Of a stretch of DNA of 64,000 nucleotides, positions 1 through 11,605 are shown piece by piece. Where the stretch lies: assembly GCA_002633005.1 (NCBI GenBank), contig NMRA01000040.1, positions 389,362-453,361 on the forward strand. Reading direction: 5' to 3'. Under the pieces are notes generated by a model. It made no database searches and was not told the origin of the DNA. It was given only the letters and a program-made list of their open reading frames with translations. Source of the DNA: Phoronis australis (taxonomy: Eukaryota > Phoronida > Phoronidae). Position 1 is the first letter of the stretch. Each line of letters opens with the position of its first letter. Made by a program: the position numbers and the translations under genes.

Positions 1-262
1 TCTATGTTTATTCTATTGATGCCTGTTAACTGAGGTACTCGCCGATGTCGACTTCGCGGCAGTCGCCAGTTAGGTTAATCTTTGTTTGTTGTGATGTGTG
101 TTACGATACTTGACGTAGCACTCGGAATCTTTTCGTACATCAAAGCAGTATTATTGTTTGGAATGATTTCCAACAGGTTTATCAGTGACAGTTACATCAA
201 TCAATGCTGAATGTTTATGCTGTCAATTCTGGCTAATGAGTTAAGATTACAATCCAAGCCCA
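1..262 (+). promoter_or_regulatory. presumed 5' flank / 5' UTR of the small gene at 263-1421
   Basis: No coding signal is visible here. The stretch lies directly upstream of a short ATG-containing segment that runs into a consensus splice donor at 273, so it most likely holds the promoter and leader of the candidate small gene. No TATA box stands out. The assignment rests only on position. Confidence 0.25.
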
Positions 263-412
263 ATGGCGAAGGGTAAGTGACAAATATCCATTAGACTATC
301 CTATGTCTTCCGGAAATCTAATACACGTTGAAATGGAAATCTATCATGTCTGTTTTCACGTGACCTTTGGTTTTTAGGTTTGAGGTCTCAAGCTGTACCG
401 TGCTGAGGAGAT

Positions 413-584
413 ATGCGTCGCTTCTGCACCGTCCCTGAATTGACAAAAATTGGTTTTAAGCAATTGACTGCAGCTAAGCGGCAAGATCTTCCCGTCCAGT
501 GCAGATCTGTTGTCAAAGCCTACTTTCTGTATCGGAGACAACGAACAAAGCCTTTGAAAAGGAACAGTTATTTTTTAAAGAAAG
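413..584 (+). CDS. candidate small gene, main coding exon (62-residue basic protein)
   Basis: A frame opens at ATG 413, closely preceded by an in-frame stop at 404-406, and reads 57 codons to a good donor (AAAG|GTATGT, GT at 585-586). The exon is preceded by a pyrimidine-rich acceptor ending TTTTTAG at 377. Upstream, ATGGCGAAGG at 263-272 runs into GGTAAGT; spliced to 378 it gives an 11-codon upstream ORF ending at the 404 stop. The product begins MRRFCTVPELTKIG and is lysine/arginine-rich near its end (YRRQRTKPLKR). Joining to the exon at 1405 in phase 1 gives a 62-residue protein ending KKGSMTF. I do not recognise the family and see no signal peptide or membrane segment. Splice sites, phase and a downstream poly(A) signal agree, but homology is unproven. 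Confidence 0.42.
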
Positions 585-1404
585 GTATGTAACTGAGTCA
601 TTTTGTTAATTTACTTATTCTGGTCCTCAGCGGGGGATTGGCATAGGGGGTTGGGGTTATAAAATTTAGTGCAACTGACTCTGGAAATAACAGGTAATAC
701 ATGTTTGATGGAAAGAGAATGGTGAGGTAATTCTTAACCTTCATGAAGCTCCTTCGAGTTTATTTTATGAAACCGTTTTGCTATCAATAATTCAATTGTA
801 AACCCATAAAAATATATTACATTTTCTGAATTTTCAGTGACTGAGTGTTAACTCATGCGTTGAAATGTTGCAAGTCATTTATAAATTCAAATGACTGTCA
901 TTTTTTGTGAAAATTGCTTTTTTGATGGTGCTTTACGATTTGTAATTACTCTTAAACAACAGAATGATTATCCATCATTTTTTAAATGACCCAAGTATTC
1001 ATATCTTCTATTAGAACAAAAATAAAAAGTCTGAGAAACCGTTCCCTCAGCCTTAGACCAGAAGTATGCTTGACAGACCCATGAATCTGTAATCGTAGTT
1101 TAAAGTTGCTGAAAGGATCAAAAATATATCTTGAAAATGGATAACAAAAGTTTGAAGTTGTCTCAAAAAGCTTGCATATTTTGCAGACAAGTGATGCGTT
1201 TAAAGAATTGTTATGGCTACGAATGAAAGATAAAGACGCAGTTTTATACAATACTTATTGTGTACACCCTTGCTTTCTGAAAATAGTAATTATTTTTTGT
1301 GAAATTGTAGAGCAGTCACCATATCATATTTTTTGAAGAACAGGGGTAGCAGTTTTAACCCAACCTGGACTACTTAATTATTTATATTTCAATATTTGTT
1401 CCAG

Positions 1405-2200
1405 GTTCAATGACATTTTAAGACCACTTCAAGCCGCAACACAGACAAGCTTTGTTACTCCTTTCTCTTTCCAAAGCATTTACACATACCAGCAGTGCTG
1501 CATGGCACAACGTACAAGTCAGTGGCCCCGGAGAAATGTGAATCGCAGTACTAAGTTACCATAAAACCATGTGCCAGTGGATTGTTTGTGTATGAAGAGA
1601 AACTATATCTGACTGCTACACAAGTCAGTCTCATTGGTGAGGATGCCCTTTCATAAGCACTGAGTCATGTGTGGACAATAGCTTATTTCCTAAATCCTTG
1701 AAGAAACATGAATGACTGAAGCTAAAGAAGACCGACACTCTGGTCTAGTTCAGGGTCAGATTTTGAGCACAAAACAAGTCAAGTGAAAGGGGAAATGACA
1801 TTCAGTGACTGCATCGATTGTCTTATTGTCAGTAGAAAGCCCGTTAATGTTACACTTTGATGATGGAATAATTTTTTTCATCAACAGGCAAGTTTGTCAC
1901 TAATTATTGAAACCACAATATTTCTTCAGTTTTAAAGCCCCATACAGTGCAGTTGTGCTTATTCTTTATAAAGCTGAAATGATTACCGAATATGCTTACG
2001 AATTGTTATTTCCCTGTTGACCTATAGAAATGTGCAGGAATCAAGATGACTGAAGTATTCCCTTCATTTGATTTGTTTGTGTGTGTGTGCAATTATTTTT
2101 AGAGCATTCTTAAGAAGGCCTTTGAATGAACAATAGTAAGTTTTGTGTTAACTTGTCTATGAACAAAAGTTCCACATGCAATAAAAGTATGTTTTCAATT
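1405..2200 (+). CDS. candidate small gene, terminal exon: last codons plus 3' UTR
   Basis: A strong acceptor (TTTGTTCCAG ending at 1404) opens an exon whose first two bases complete the split glycine codon of the 413-584 exon. It then reads SMTF and stops at TAA 1419-1421. The remainder is treated as 3' UTR, with AATAAA signals at 2180-2185 and 2242-2247. Only 1405-1421 would be coding; the transcript end is inferred from the poly(A) motif. Confidence 0.35.
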
Positions 2201-2299
2201 GTAGCTAGCTGAATAAGAATCTGCTATGCACAAGATTCGAGAATAAAAATTATCAGTGTATTTAAAAATAAAATGGCAAACTGAACAACCATATACATA

Positions 2300-3960
2300 C
2301 AAAGAAACAACATTGACCATAATCGGGCATATCAAGAGCAGAATTTTTGAATTAGGTTCAATTCTCTCAAGTTATTGCTGAAGGATTGCTTTTCACTTTG
2401 TCAAAAGGTAAAATAGATGATCAGGCGGCTGGTTTCAGTCGTTTTCTCTTACCTAGATAACAGAATAGTCAGAGAAATATTAGCAAATTATAAAAGAAAA
2501 TGCAAAACAAAACTACTTTTGTAAGGCAGAACATACTTGATGTTTCGTCTTCATGTTTTTATGTAGAAACTAATCATCTTTGTACCCAAGTCTTATTTAA
2601 GATCTGAATTAAAATATGTGAAACAGGCTAAAAGTGATTTAACAATGTGTATTTTTCATGACACCTAAAATGTGCTTCTGATCTCGAAAAGTAAAATTCA
2701 TTCTAGGTGTCAATTTTTATTCTAATGTAAGGTTACGATATTTACTGAATAGCTTATTCATGTTCATTCTTGTTAATTGGGTAAGTAAATCTGGTAGTCC
2801 TGGGGGTGGGATCGGCTATAACATAAGGAAACTCGCACAACTACAGAATTTTATTGGACATAGCATAGCTTTTTAAGAGAAACTGCTGTGAAAAAGTAAC
2901 CCTTGACTTCTGAGCGTCACGTACCATACACCTCTTATGTTGGGCGCACTCCCACCCAGGACAATTGAATATGTGAATATGTGGTGCTAGACCACCCGAG
3001 TCCCGGGTGAGTTTCCGAAAAGAAACACTTAGTTCCACTCAATAAACCACCCGTTTTCAGTGGGTAACTGGTGGGGATAACATCACCGAACGATGTCGAT
3101 AGAAACTGGTTGCTAAATACTTAAACCAAATAATGTTATGTAGTCTCCCAATGGCAATGGAAATGCATAGAGCACACACTGACGGGAATTCCGCATCCAC
3201 GCACTTTTTGTCATTAGGTTGACCCTTTTGACCGCTATTCTCCACGAATGTAGTACCCTTAGGTCTTTTGGGAATTTGTGACCACCTGTCGAAGACTTGC
3301 ACTAAGGAAAATAGCAATAATAAGGCTAAGCGTATTTTGACAACAATTCCGTCTTTTTACCATCTGTTTACATGCAGACAGCGACGCATGCGCAATTCAA
3401 TCACCACTAGTACAGCAGCGACACCGCGAGGAGAATTCTCCGAATAGCCCCATTGATCTCCTCGCGTTTTGCCGATGAGCCACGAAGACTCGAAATGCGT
3501 TGATTTTCATAATAGCAATTCACAATGCAAAAAATTATATTTCCAGAGTGAATCCCCCTCGATGCCGTTTTTGTTTTGCTGGAGACGTTTTTATTTTTTT
3601 TTATTTTTAGGTCCTGGCCCAAGGGGGGTTAAACCCCCTGAACCCCCCCCTAGATCCGCCACTGCGTAACACCAGTAAACACGATGCCTGGAGTGTGTTT
3701 TTAGGGACTCCCTCTATGATTCCTCGCACCATCTGTTCATCCAAAAACCGGGCTGTTTACGTGTTTTGCAAGGAGTTTGATGTCCGCTAGAATATTGCAA
3801 TTATCTAGAGAATCGTTTGTGTTGCTACTATTTTCATTTGCATCCAATTATTGACTCAAATGTTGGGATTGCCCAGAATTCTGAGACTCATAAATTAACA
3901 AAAGACATGCAACAAAAGTTGAATTTACTTCAAATTAGTGAGCAATGAAAATTAAAAAGT
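2300..3960. other. unassigned region; open frames on the minus strand, MITE remnant at its centre
   Basis: Between about 2841 and 3345 the minus strand has overlapping open stretches in all three frames and an AATAAA on that strand at 2850-2855, so it may be a 3' exon of the gene starting near 4046. One option is an acceptor (TTCGACAG) near 3292 joining in phase to the exon at 3964-4046; the choice of frame is undecided. Positions 3610-3666 hold a purine/pyrimidine-skewed fragment ending in a GATCCGCCACTG motif, the end of the MITE family seen at 5242 and 8877. Nothing else is recognised. Confidence 0.25.
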
Positions 3961-3963
3961 TAC

Positions 3964-4046
3964 CTGAATGCTCTCTTTGGCTCCCGTTTTCTGAACATTT
4001 TTCTGATCCAATTTTCGTTCACGTTGGCAAGAATAGACTGCGTCAT
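3964..4046 (-). CDS. hypothetical coding exon (27 codons, splice donor), unrecognised protein
   Basis: On the minus strand an ATG at 4046 reads MTQSILANVNENWIRK and on through a basic stretch, ending in phase 2 at a donor (ATTCAG|GTAACT) after 3964. The same frame stays open upstream to about 4148, so the exon may start further 5' or the ATG may be the true start. The surrounding 3.95-4.45 kb is visibly richer in CpG than its neighbours, as expected of a 5' end, but CpG richness also lowers stop density in every frame. No family recognised. Confidence 0.3.
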
Positions 4047-4627
4047 GTCTGCGTCAGCTATAGGCGATGTTGCGTAGGGGCCAAGTTTCCAACAGAAGGT
4101 TGTCTGTGGGTCGGCAACTGACGAAAGCTCTCTTGAGCAACCATTCTCGAATTATGCCGAGTCGGCATGCTTACACAAGGGATTCGCCTGCGTTGTTGTT
4201 TTTGCACAGGCGACATGCGACGTCTTCGAAGTTTCTGTGCACTAAACGTGCCGGGTCTATTCATGAATTCAAGCGGTCGACGGATTATGTTTATGACGTG
4301 CGATTTGGCTTTTCGAACATATTTAAATCGACGGGGCTTTTCGCAATACATTTGGGTCGCACGACTTTACTTGCCAGAGCTTTGATGACATGAATTTCCT
4401 TACTGGATAAGTCTTAGTCCTGCCCACAACGATCCATTGCACCTGCGTTATGAATTTTGGGACAATAGAGAAGAAGAATGATGTTGATCTCTGTATTATA
4501 CCGTCCTTTACCGCCAACCACTGAATCTCTATCCTTGTTTTTGCACGATATTGTTCTATACTTGATTTTTAATTTAACACCGCGCACGTTGCCATAGATC
4601 TCGCCGTAGCTTATCCCGACTTGACGA

Positions 4628-4948
4628 CTAACTTAATTTCTGGAAAACGTACGGTACAGAACGGAATAGACGATTGAGGCCATTTGTGTATCTCATCTCT
4701 AAGGCATCGATGAACATTTTCAACCCCCTGACAAAGAACTGTATGAGAAAAACAGGCTTTAGCAGCTGCATGAATTCTAACGACAGCTCTGGGGATTTCA
4801 TCGAGATATTCGGCACTGTGACCAGCGGCAGACTTGAAGATGTAACCCTGTACTTCATTCTGTCTGTCACTGTTATGTCGTCTAATGCGACATTTTTTGT
4901 AGATTTGTTCGCAACAGCTTCAGTGGATAACTGGCATTGTTTGGAAAA
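4628..4948 (-). CDS. hypothetical terminal coding exon, about 105 codons, unrecognised
   Basis: A minus-strand frame is open from about 4948 to a stop at 4628-4630. Its residue composition looks like real protein: a serine/threonine-rich first half, then a hydrophobic segment (FMQLLKPVFLIQFFVRGLKM) that could be a membrane helix, then an arginine-containing tail ending QKLS. No ATG lies near the 5' end, so it would be an internal or last exon; CAG at about 4934 could be its acceptor. The opposite strand is also open for 94 codons, which weakens the case. Confidence 0.28.
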   Translation of the reverse strand, partial: FSKQCQLSTEAVANKSTKNVALDDITVTDRMKYRVTSSSLPLVTVPNISMKSPELSLEFMQLLKPVFLIQFFVRGLKMFIDALEMRYTNGLNRLFRSVPYVFQKLS

Positions 4949-5241
4949 GTGTAATTAACATGGTTTCCACTATTTTGAAAGTCAATGCACCTTATTCACA
5001 CAGTAGACATTTTGACAGTGAGCCTCTTTTTAAGTTTTAAAAACAATGCATTCCACGCTTAATCACACGAGAAGAAGATCTGTAGCCCCTCAGTGTTTGA
5101 AAACGTCTTTCAAAGAAACACATACCATGACATGTCAAGAGAAGTATACTAGATACGTTTTTATTTCTTTGGTTGACTTTAGAAATGTTGTTGTGTATTA
5201 TGTAAAATTGGATCTTTTATATACTTTTCGCTAATCTGAAC

Positions 5242-5396
5242 CAGGGGCAGATTTAGGATTTTGAGTTAGGAGGTCAGGGCAGAGCGTTGCCCAAGATTGT
5301 GCCCGTGAGACATTCCCACCCCCAAACTGCCAAATGGAACCTGTGTCGGAAATTTAGGGGGGCCACGGCCCCCTTGCCCCCCTAAATATGCCACTG
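5242..5396. mobile_element. 155-bp MITE with CAGGGGC.../...GCCACTG ends and 5-bp target duplication
   Basis: The ends are imperfect inverted repeats: CAGGGGCAGATTTAGG at the left, and at the right the reverse complement of CAGTGGCATATTTAGG. The flanks TGAAC (5237-5241) and TGAAC (5397-5401) look like a target-site duplication. The interior has no coding capacity. A second copy lies at 8877-9022, and end fragments occur near 3610-3666 and 29250-29273, so this is a dispersed non-autonomous DNA transposon. The 5-bp duplication leaves its superfamily open. Confidence 0.7.
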
Positions 5397-5401
5397 TGAA
5401 C

Positions 5402-8400
5402 GTCCTAGCAGAAACTGAACCAATTTCAAGCAATTCTGAACATGTTCAAGATTACCGACTTTCAGATGTTACGAATAAATTACGATTTTTATTACTGACT
5501 AGCCGGGACTCATTCAGGCGTCTGCAGACGGTAAGAGATTGCATTGACTTGAAGATCTCTCCCGTAGTTCTGAGCAGAAAGTATTCAATTGTCCACAACA
5601 TGAAAATTTCTTTTGCCTGAGCACCTTGCTCACCTCAACGCTGTTGTTGATTGATGAAATTTGACGAAGTCACCGTTTTAAAAATTCAGACTACCGAGGG
5701 ATATCCATTACGGAGTAACGGATGATAGGTCGCCATATGATTCAGGGAATGACGTCACGCTAATTTAAGGGACTAGTCCCTCTCCACCACAAACCCCCTT
5801 CCCTCTTCTCGCTTCAGAATGAATGCAGTCTTTATCATTCGCAAGACCGTCCCTACTGCCATTTCGTTTCCAAAAGCGGTAGTCAATTTGGCAATTCGTC
5901 AATTGTGCCTTCGCCAGTCTCAGCTGAGAGTGGCACCGGTCCACAGTTCAGTAATATAAGACATAGCAAGTTCAATCACGTTTTGTATCTGGGACAGAAA
6001 TCGGATTCACTCTCTAAAGAATCTTATCACTGTTTTGAAAAAATGGGTAATGTTTCAATAACGCTTCAAGAAAATTGACCGGTCATCATTCTCTTGCTAC
6101 AGGTGGGTTCAAAGGTAATTTAATGTTATGCAGTCTATTTTGATAAGGTCAAATGGTGAAATGGTCCGACAGAAAATAACTGTGTCCACTTAATGACTTT
6201 TTGATATTTTGAAATAGGACAGAGAAAAAATTGCGAAAACCAAATTCGTCTGATAGGCAGACAATGGTTTGTATATAATCATATTCTAGTATCAATATTT
6301 TACTGTTATTCAAATAGCAGTTAAGAAAAAAATAGGATTGGCTTGTTAACATTTTCATCAATACATTAAAAGGAAACAATCGGTTTTACTGGTGGAAAAT
6401 ATATTTTGGGGGTAAATTCTGGAGAGCATTGACCTCATGAAGTTAACACTAAAATCCATTATGATTCCTTGCAAAGGTTTCCAGTCAAAGTTATTTGAAA
6501 CTGAGGTGGCAACTTCATCAGCTCTGGGCGCTGTAAAGATCGTCGAGACATGTGTTGTGAATTGCTGATTAAAACTGGCACACAAAAAACTAAGGATTAA
6601 TCTCCCGAGTACGCGAGAAAAAGTAACGAAGAGTCGAAGCACATTGGAAGAATAACCTCACGAGAAAAAGCATAGGGACGAAATGGAGTGATGGATTCCT
6701 GTGAGAAATGAGTTGAACATTTTCAGAAATGCCGAGATTGCTCGAGTAGACAGCCGGAAGGTTTGCTTTCCTACCCCGTCTCCTAGAAATAGCCACCATT
6801 CAAGCATATTTTAGATTAATATTAAATACAACCTAAAATTATATTTGAGTAGCTTATAATATTTCTGGTCTTTAACTCATTAACCCGGCGATTGAATCCG
6901 TCACTGACTCTCAACAGTTTTCTGATGATCTCGGCCAGCCGATCGGAAACACACAAGTATAGTAATTATAAATTAAACAAAACGCACACAAATTTTGCTA
7001 TTTCAACATAAACTTTTCCACGGCTGTCCTCGGATGGATAAAGTGTGAAAATAAAATTTTATGCATTTTTCGCAAATATTGCAAGAGGGAATCAAGTCCA
7101 TGGCCTATTTTTTCTCATTTGATGAATTTTTACTTAATACCTCATTTTCAAATCTCGTCCTCGTCCACTTTGTACTCTTCATGCACAGAAGTTGACAACA
7201 AAGACATGATAAACATGCCCGAAAATTTTAAAGAAATTTATCGATATTAATCTTTCGCAAAATTAATATTTCAATAGCACTTTTGAAGCGACTTGTCTTC
7301 ATGAAGGCATCCATGAAATATGCGTCACAGTGGCGTTCTTTTTTCTTACGTCACTTTATTGTCTGAGGTCAAATTAGTAAAGGGTATTTAATTCATACTC
7401 TAACCTTTGTTAACGCAAAGATACAGGATTTGAAGTATCAGACATTGTCTCGAGTGAAACCAACAGAAAATAAATAAATAAATAGTGACTCTGTCTTGAA
7501 ATATATTTAATTATACCAAAAACATTTTGTTTTGATTTAATACTGAATCGTAAAATTGTATGATTATGAAATGCTTGGCTAGCGAAATGCTGGGTATATA
7601 AAATACTGGATTATGAAATAATTACCGCCTATGTACGTATTTAGGCATATGCACATAGGCGCAGCCTTACATATAGGCATGTATGTCTAAAACAACCTAA
7701 TAGGCTTCCGATATTTTGATTAAACCTGCACTGAAAATTATGTAGTGCATTTTTGCGCAAATTTCTTGCAAGAAGTGTGAGTAATTTTATGTTAAAAATT
7801 GGTAGTGTATAATATTTGACTTTCCATTTTATGTGTTTCCACATGGTGTCAAAGTCTGTGATTAAGATAATTCAATAATCCAACCATTGATCACTAAATG
7901 TGTCAATAGTCATGAAAATAAAAAAATTGTTCATGTAATGATTTGAAACACAAGATTCATTTAATATTATGATTTGATGTGATATGTTTCAAAATTGGTA
8001 CATTGTAGGCTGCGAGGTCCCCAATCAATCCTATCTGTGGGACTGTTACTGCCCTCGAATTTAGTTGGCCTTGTTACTTTAATTACTCTGTGTCTTGGGC
8101 CTACCTCCAGAACAACTTTATCTAGAACAATTTGTTCTATGTTCTGATGTGGAATAAGTTGATGCTAATTTCCCTTGGGTATGAAGTTGTTCCAGAAGAA
8201 CTGACGTTCACAAAAATTCTTTCCCCTTTGTAGGTTTGCGCTTGCAGCACCAGGGACTTTGTTAGGGTAAGCAGAATATACTTTTAATGAAGGTACTTAT
8301 TATGAAAATTATACCTTAGTGGAGTCATTTGTTTGTTTGTGTCATTGGAAGCTAGAACAGTGTAGATCTACATGAAAAGAAGAAATAACTGCCTAACTAA

Positions 8401-8876
8401 ATTTATGTCTTCATAATCTTTATGGAGTTCAGTCGCATCTCGTGGCAGTCCTTAGGATGGAGTCTAAAATAGAGACAATGATACCGTAATTGTGTAGATG
8501 ATGTTTTTCCGGCATTTTAGTGTTAGGGTGATGATAAAACAGCAATTCAAAAATTTTATAAAGCACACTCTCTGTCGGCTTTCACTTAACAGATGCATTT
8601 CTGAAAAACTATTGTTATGGTTACGACCAAGACTATTTTTCACAATCGTTCAGTATAATCTCGTATGTGTGTTGCCATGGTCTCATATTCGGGATCGCTA
8701 TGTTACCAGCAGCTTACCAGTCAGTAGACTGAATATGCACTAGCAGCCTTGGTAAATAATTGACCAAATGCTAACACAAGCTTATAGGAATGGTTAGCAT
8801 GACGTCATTAAGACGTTTTGGATCCAGTGTGACGATATGTCTATTTTTATTACCGGGTCCAAATTACGTCATCAAA
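5402..8876. other. no gene recognised
   Basis: This 3.5-kb AT-rich stretch has only short open frames without coding character. A small inverted repeat (CGCCTATGT ... ACATAGGCG) lies at about 7626-7661. Nothing else supported. Confidence 0.5.
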
Positions 8877-9022
8877 AGGGGCAAATCCAGGATTTTGAGT
8901 TAAGGGGGTCCAGGGCAGAGTATTAGCCAAGATTTTGCCCGTCAGACATTCGTACCCCTGAACTGCCAAATGGAATCTGGGAGAATTTTAGGGGGCATTG
9001 CCCCCCTCTAAATCCGCCACTG
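8877..9022. mobile_element. second copy of the 5242 MITE
   Basis: It matches the 5242-5396 element along most of its length: the internal GGATTTTGAGTTA, CAGACATTC and CTGCCAAATGGAA segments, and the terminal CTAAATCCGCCACTG. The left TIR has lost its first bases and no target duplication is visible, so this is an older, partly decayed copy in the same orientation. Confidence 0.65.
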
Positions 9023-9461
9023 TATATGTGAGTTTACTGGCTAGGCCGCAAACCCACTGGCCCCGGGCCACCGTGTATTTCTAACACTGGCTGTGACGGC
9101 CATGTTTGGAACAATCGTTTAAGGAGCTTTAGCTCCGTGGTCTTTTGAAGGAAAATAAATGTAAATAGATCTTGTCAAGAGCTATCTGAAAAGTGTCACT
9201 AGGACTTACCGTTTTTAAGTTAATCCAGATTTCTTATGTAATGACTGCTCTTCTATTGATTGATTCTTAATGGACTTTTGCTGGTTTGTATTTTACTGTG
9301 AAATACAATCTTTCTTGATAATTTTTGTCACCATCATTCATCATTGAAATAATCATCGCCATCATCGTGATCATCATCAACGTCATTGTGGATATTGTCG
9401 TTATTCAATCATTTTCTCTCTAAGTGTTCTGTACAAAGCTGTGTTTCTTATAACCATTTTG

Positions 9462-9568
9462 TCATCTTCTTCATCATCAGCAACAACATCACCATCAACA
9501 CCATCATCAACATCATCATCATCATCATCATCATCGTCATCGTCGTCATCATCATCATCATCATCACC
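9462..9568. repeat. (ATC)n trinucleotide microsatellite
   Basis: An imperfect CAT/ATC repeat with CGT and ACC interruptions. Looser ATC-rich sequence extends left to about 9330. The long open frames it produces on both strands (Ile-rich or Met-rich) are by-products of the repeat. Confidence 0.9.
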
Positions 9569-10070
9569 AAATTTTGCTGTCTAGAGCGCTTTCTTTTTTG
9601 TTCTTTTGTTGTATGTGGAGTACTATTTGAGTGCTGATTTTGTGTATAGATATGTATTGGTGTTCTAAGCTGGGCTCGGTAGAAGGTCAAACAAATGTCA
9701 ACATTTACATGTTCTACTTTGAGGGTCAAATTTCTGTCGTCGTGGTGAGAACGCCATCATGGTCTGACGGTGGTGTAGATAGAACTGAAAAAATAATTCT
9801 TACGTCTAGTTTTACTTACTTCTACTGAATCGGTAAACTCACCAGAGCTCTTTTGGAAATCGACAGGTTTTCACATTCATCTATTTATTGAATTAAAGAC
9901 ATAGTTTCACACCAAAACAACTGCTTTTCAACTCAAAGAAACAGCACTGCAGGAGCCCGTTACTTGGGCTAGTTACTGTCCGCACAGCGTAAGCCCAGCA
10001 GTAATGACCTTCTCCGACTTCAGTCGAGTCAATTCTGAAAAAAGACTAGGCGGTTACGTAAGCGTCTGTG

Positions 10071-10402
10071 ATGTCGAGTCCGGAAGACAACTGTGTTGTA
10101 GGAATGAACTCGGCTGGTAAACCGCAGTCACACAAGGCAGGAACCAACATGGATTACAAAAGCTTTAGCGACGAGTCTTCCAGCCACGAGGAAATTTTAG
10201 AAAATCTTTTGCTTGAGTGTGACGATGAAGCATCGGACACAGACGATATGCACAACGACAATCGTGAGCGTGTTCTTGACAACATAAACGGGCCCTACAG
10301 TTCGAACCAGTGCCTGCAAGTGTCCCTGTCGCTTTGGATGAAGAGACAGCGGCGGATCCCGAAGACAATGACCGCACAACTTCAGACGTTTTATCATGTT
10401 AG
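10071..10402 (+). CDS. hypothetical acidic-protein exon (possible transposase-derived)
   Basis: An ATG at 10071 opens about 110 codons. The first two thirds look like a genuine disordered acidic segment: serine-rich, then DYKSFSDESSSHEEILENLL and a run of Asp/Glu. The frame reaches a possible donor (GTTAG|GTAAAT, GT at 10403) in phase 2; otherwise it stops at the TAA two codons later. From about 10290 a different frame looks better (PVPASVPVALDEETAADPED, then a stop at about 10400), suggesting one indel, so this may be a decayed copy. Acidic N-termini of this kind occur in piggyBac-like and other domesticated transposases, but no catalytic domain is present. AATAAA occurs near 10484. Confidence 0.4.
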
Positions 10403-11221
10403 GTAAATGGAAAACAAAAACAATGCCTCGAGTTTGAATGCGAATATGTTTGTTTTCGATTTATTTATAATACCTCAAGTTAAATAAAAAGCAATTTCAA
10501 ACATCGGGACTGGTAGACGGATAAACTGCGATATGCAAGACTATTTGCCATTTTGTCCTACGTTTCTTGATTTGCGTAGGTGGGAAGCAAGGTGGGATAA
10601 GTTTTGTTGTAGGTTATGGATTGCAATTTGTATTTTATAACAAAAGCTTATTTTTGATTTTATATCCATTTTAAGTTATTACTGAACAGAGAGGGGGTCG
10701 AAACCATTAAAAGTCACCCGCACTAGAATTAATTCAATCCCCATAATGTTTATTTAATTGCAAAAAGGTAAGTAGCATTCAAGCAACTACACACAATTAT
10801 GTTGCAAAAATCGTAATTCAAAAGAAAAGCGGCTTCGGACAGTGTCTTTCGATGTTATACGCCATTAGTAATGTTGTTCACTTACTGTGGCCCAAGGCAT
10901 ACTAGCTTCCACAAAGCGACAGCATGTACAGTTTCAAATATTATCTAAAATTTCACTTACCTTGGTTTCCAACTGCTGTGTATCTTACTTTGTCAAATAA
11001 AGTAGACACTCCATGAACTACGCAGTGAAACGAACAGAATTGAACTGAAGACTGAATTGATTTATTCTACATATCACAACAATATATATACATACAACTA
11101 CATAACAATATATGATGCGTTACCTATGACACACTTCCTGTACTAGGAATCGCATGACATAATACCAATACTCATAAACAATAACAACCTACAAACATCC
11201 TGTTATTGTGTGACTAAGTAC

Positions 11222-11446
11222 TCAACACCAACCATACTGCGTTTGCACGCTGTCGTCCTCGAAACAGTCAGCAGAAAAATGTTGACTGCATATCACCGAA
11301 TACGGCGACGCTCCACTAAATTTTCTCGTGGACCTCACGAAGTCTTCCCACCTGCGACGCAGTCTGGGGTTAGTGGGAAACCTATGTAATGACACCCCAG
11401 ACCCTGACACATTGTCACAGCCTCCAATCACACAACGGTCCGGCAT
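11222..11446 (-). CDS. THAP-type zinc-finger domain protein (short, 74 residues)
   Basis: This is a C2CH THAP DNA-binding domain starting at the initiator Met: MPDRCVIGGC gives Cys5 and Cys10, the invariant P24 (HRFP) and W33 follow, then CSQHF supplies Cys53 and His56, and a DCF motif at 60-62. THAP domains are usually 80-90 residues and end in an AVPTIF-like motif; here the frame stops after QYGWC, before that motif. Either a splice donor near the end (GTTGGT or GTGTTG) joins a missing exon, or this is a truncated THAP-only protein. A minus-strand AATAAA lies at 11061-11066, only about 160 bases past the stop, favouring a short transcript or remnant. THAP domains are found in transcription factors and P-element-type transposases. 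Confidence 0.72.
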   Translation of the reverse strand: MPDRCVIGGCDNVSGSGVSLHRFPTNPRLRRRWEDFVRSTRKFSGASPYSVICSQHFSADCFEDDSVQTQYGWC

Positions 11447-11605
11447 TGTTCTTCAAATTTTTAATCGAATTGAAGTATAAAAATGTGTTTAATGTCGAAA
11501 TAAGTATTCCAATTGGCACACAACAACAGACACTAAGTGACACGTCGTGCGTAGACAGACAGTACTCGACTACTTTATTGAGGACTCGTTGTTAACTACT
11601 GTGAA

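Noticed and set aside
9386-9729. Ile-rich and Met-rich open frames on both strands
   Set aside because: Produced by the ATC microsatellite, not by coding selection.
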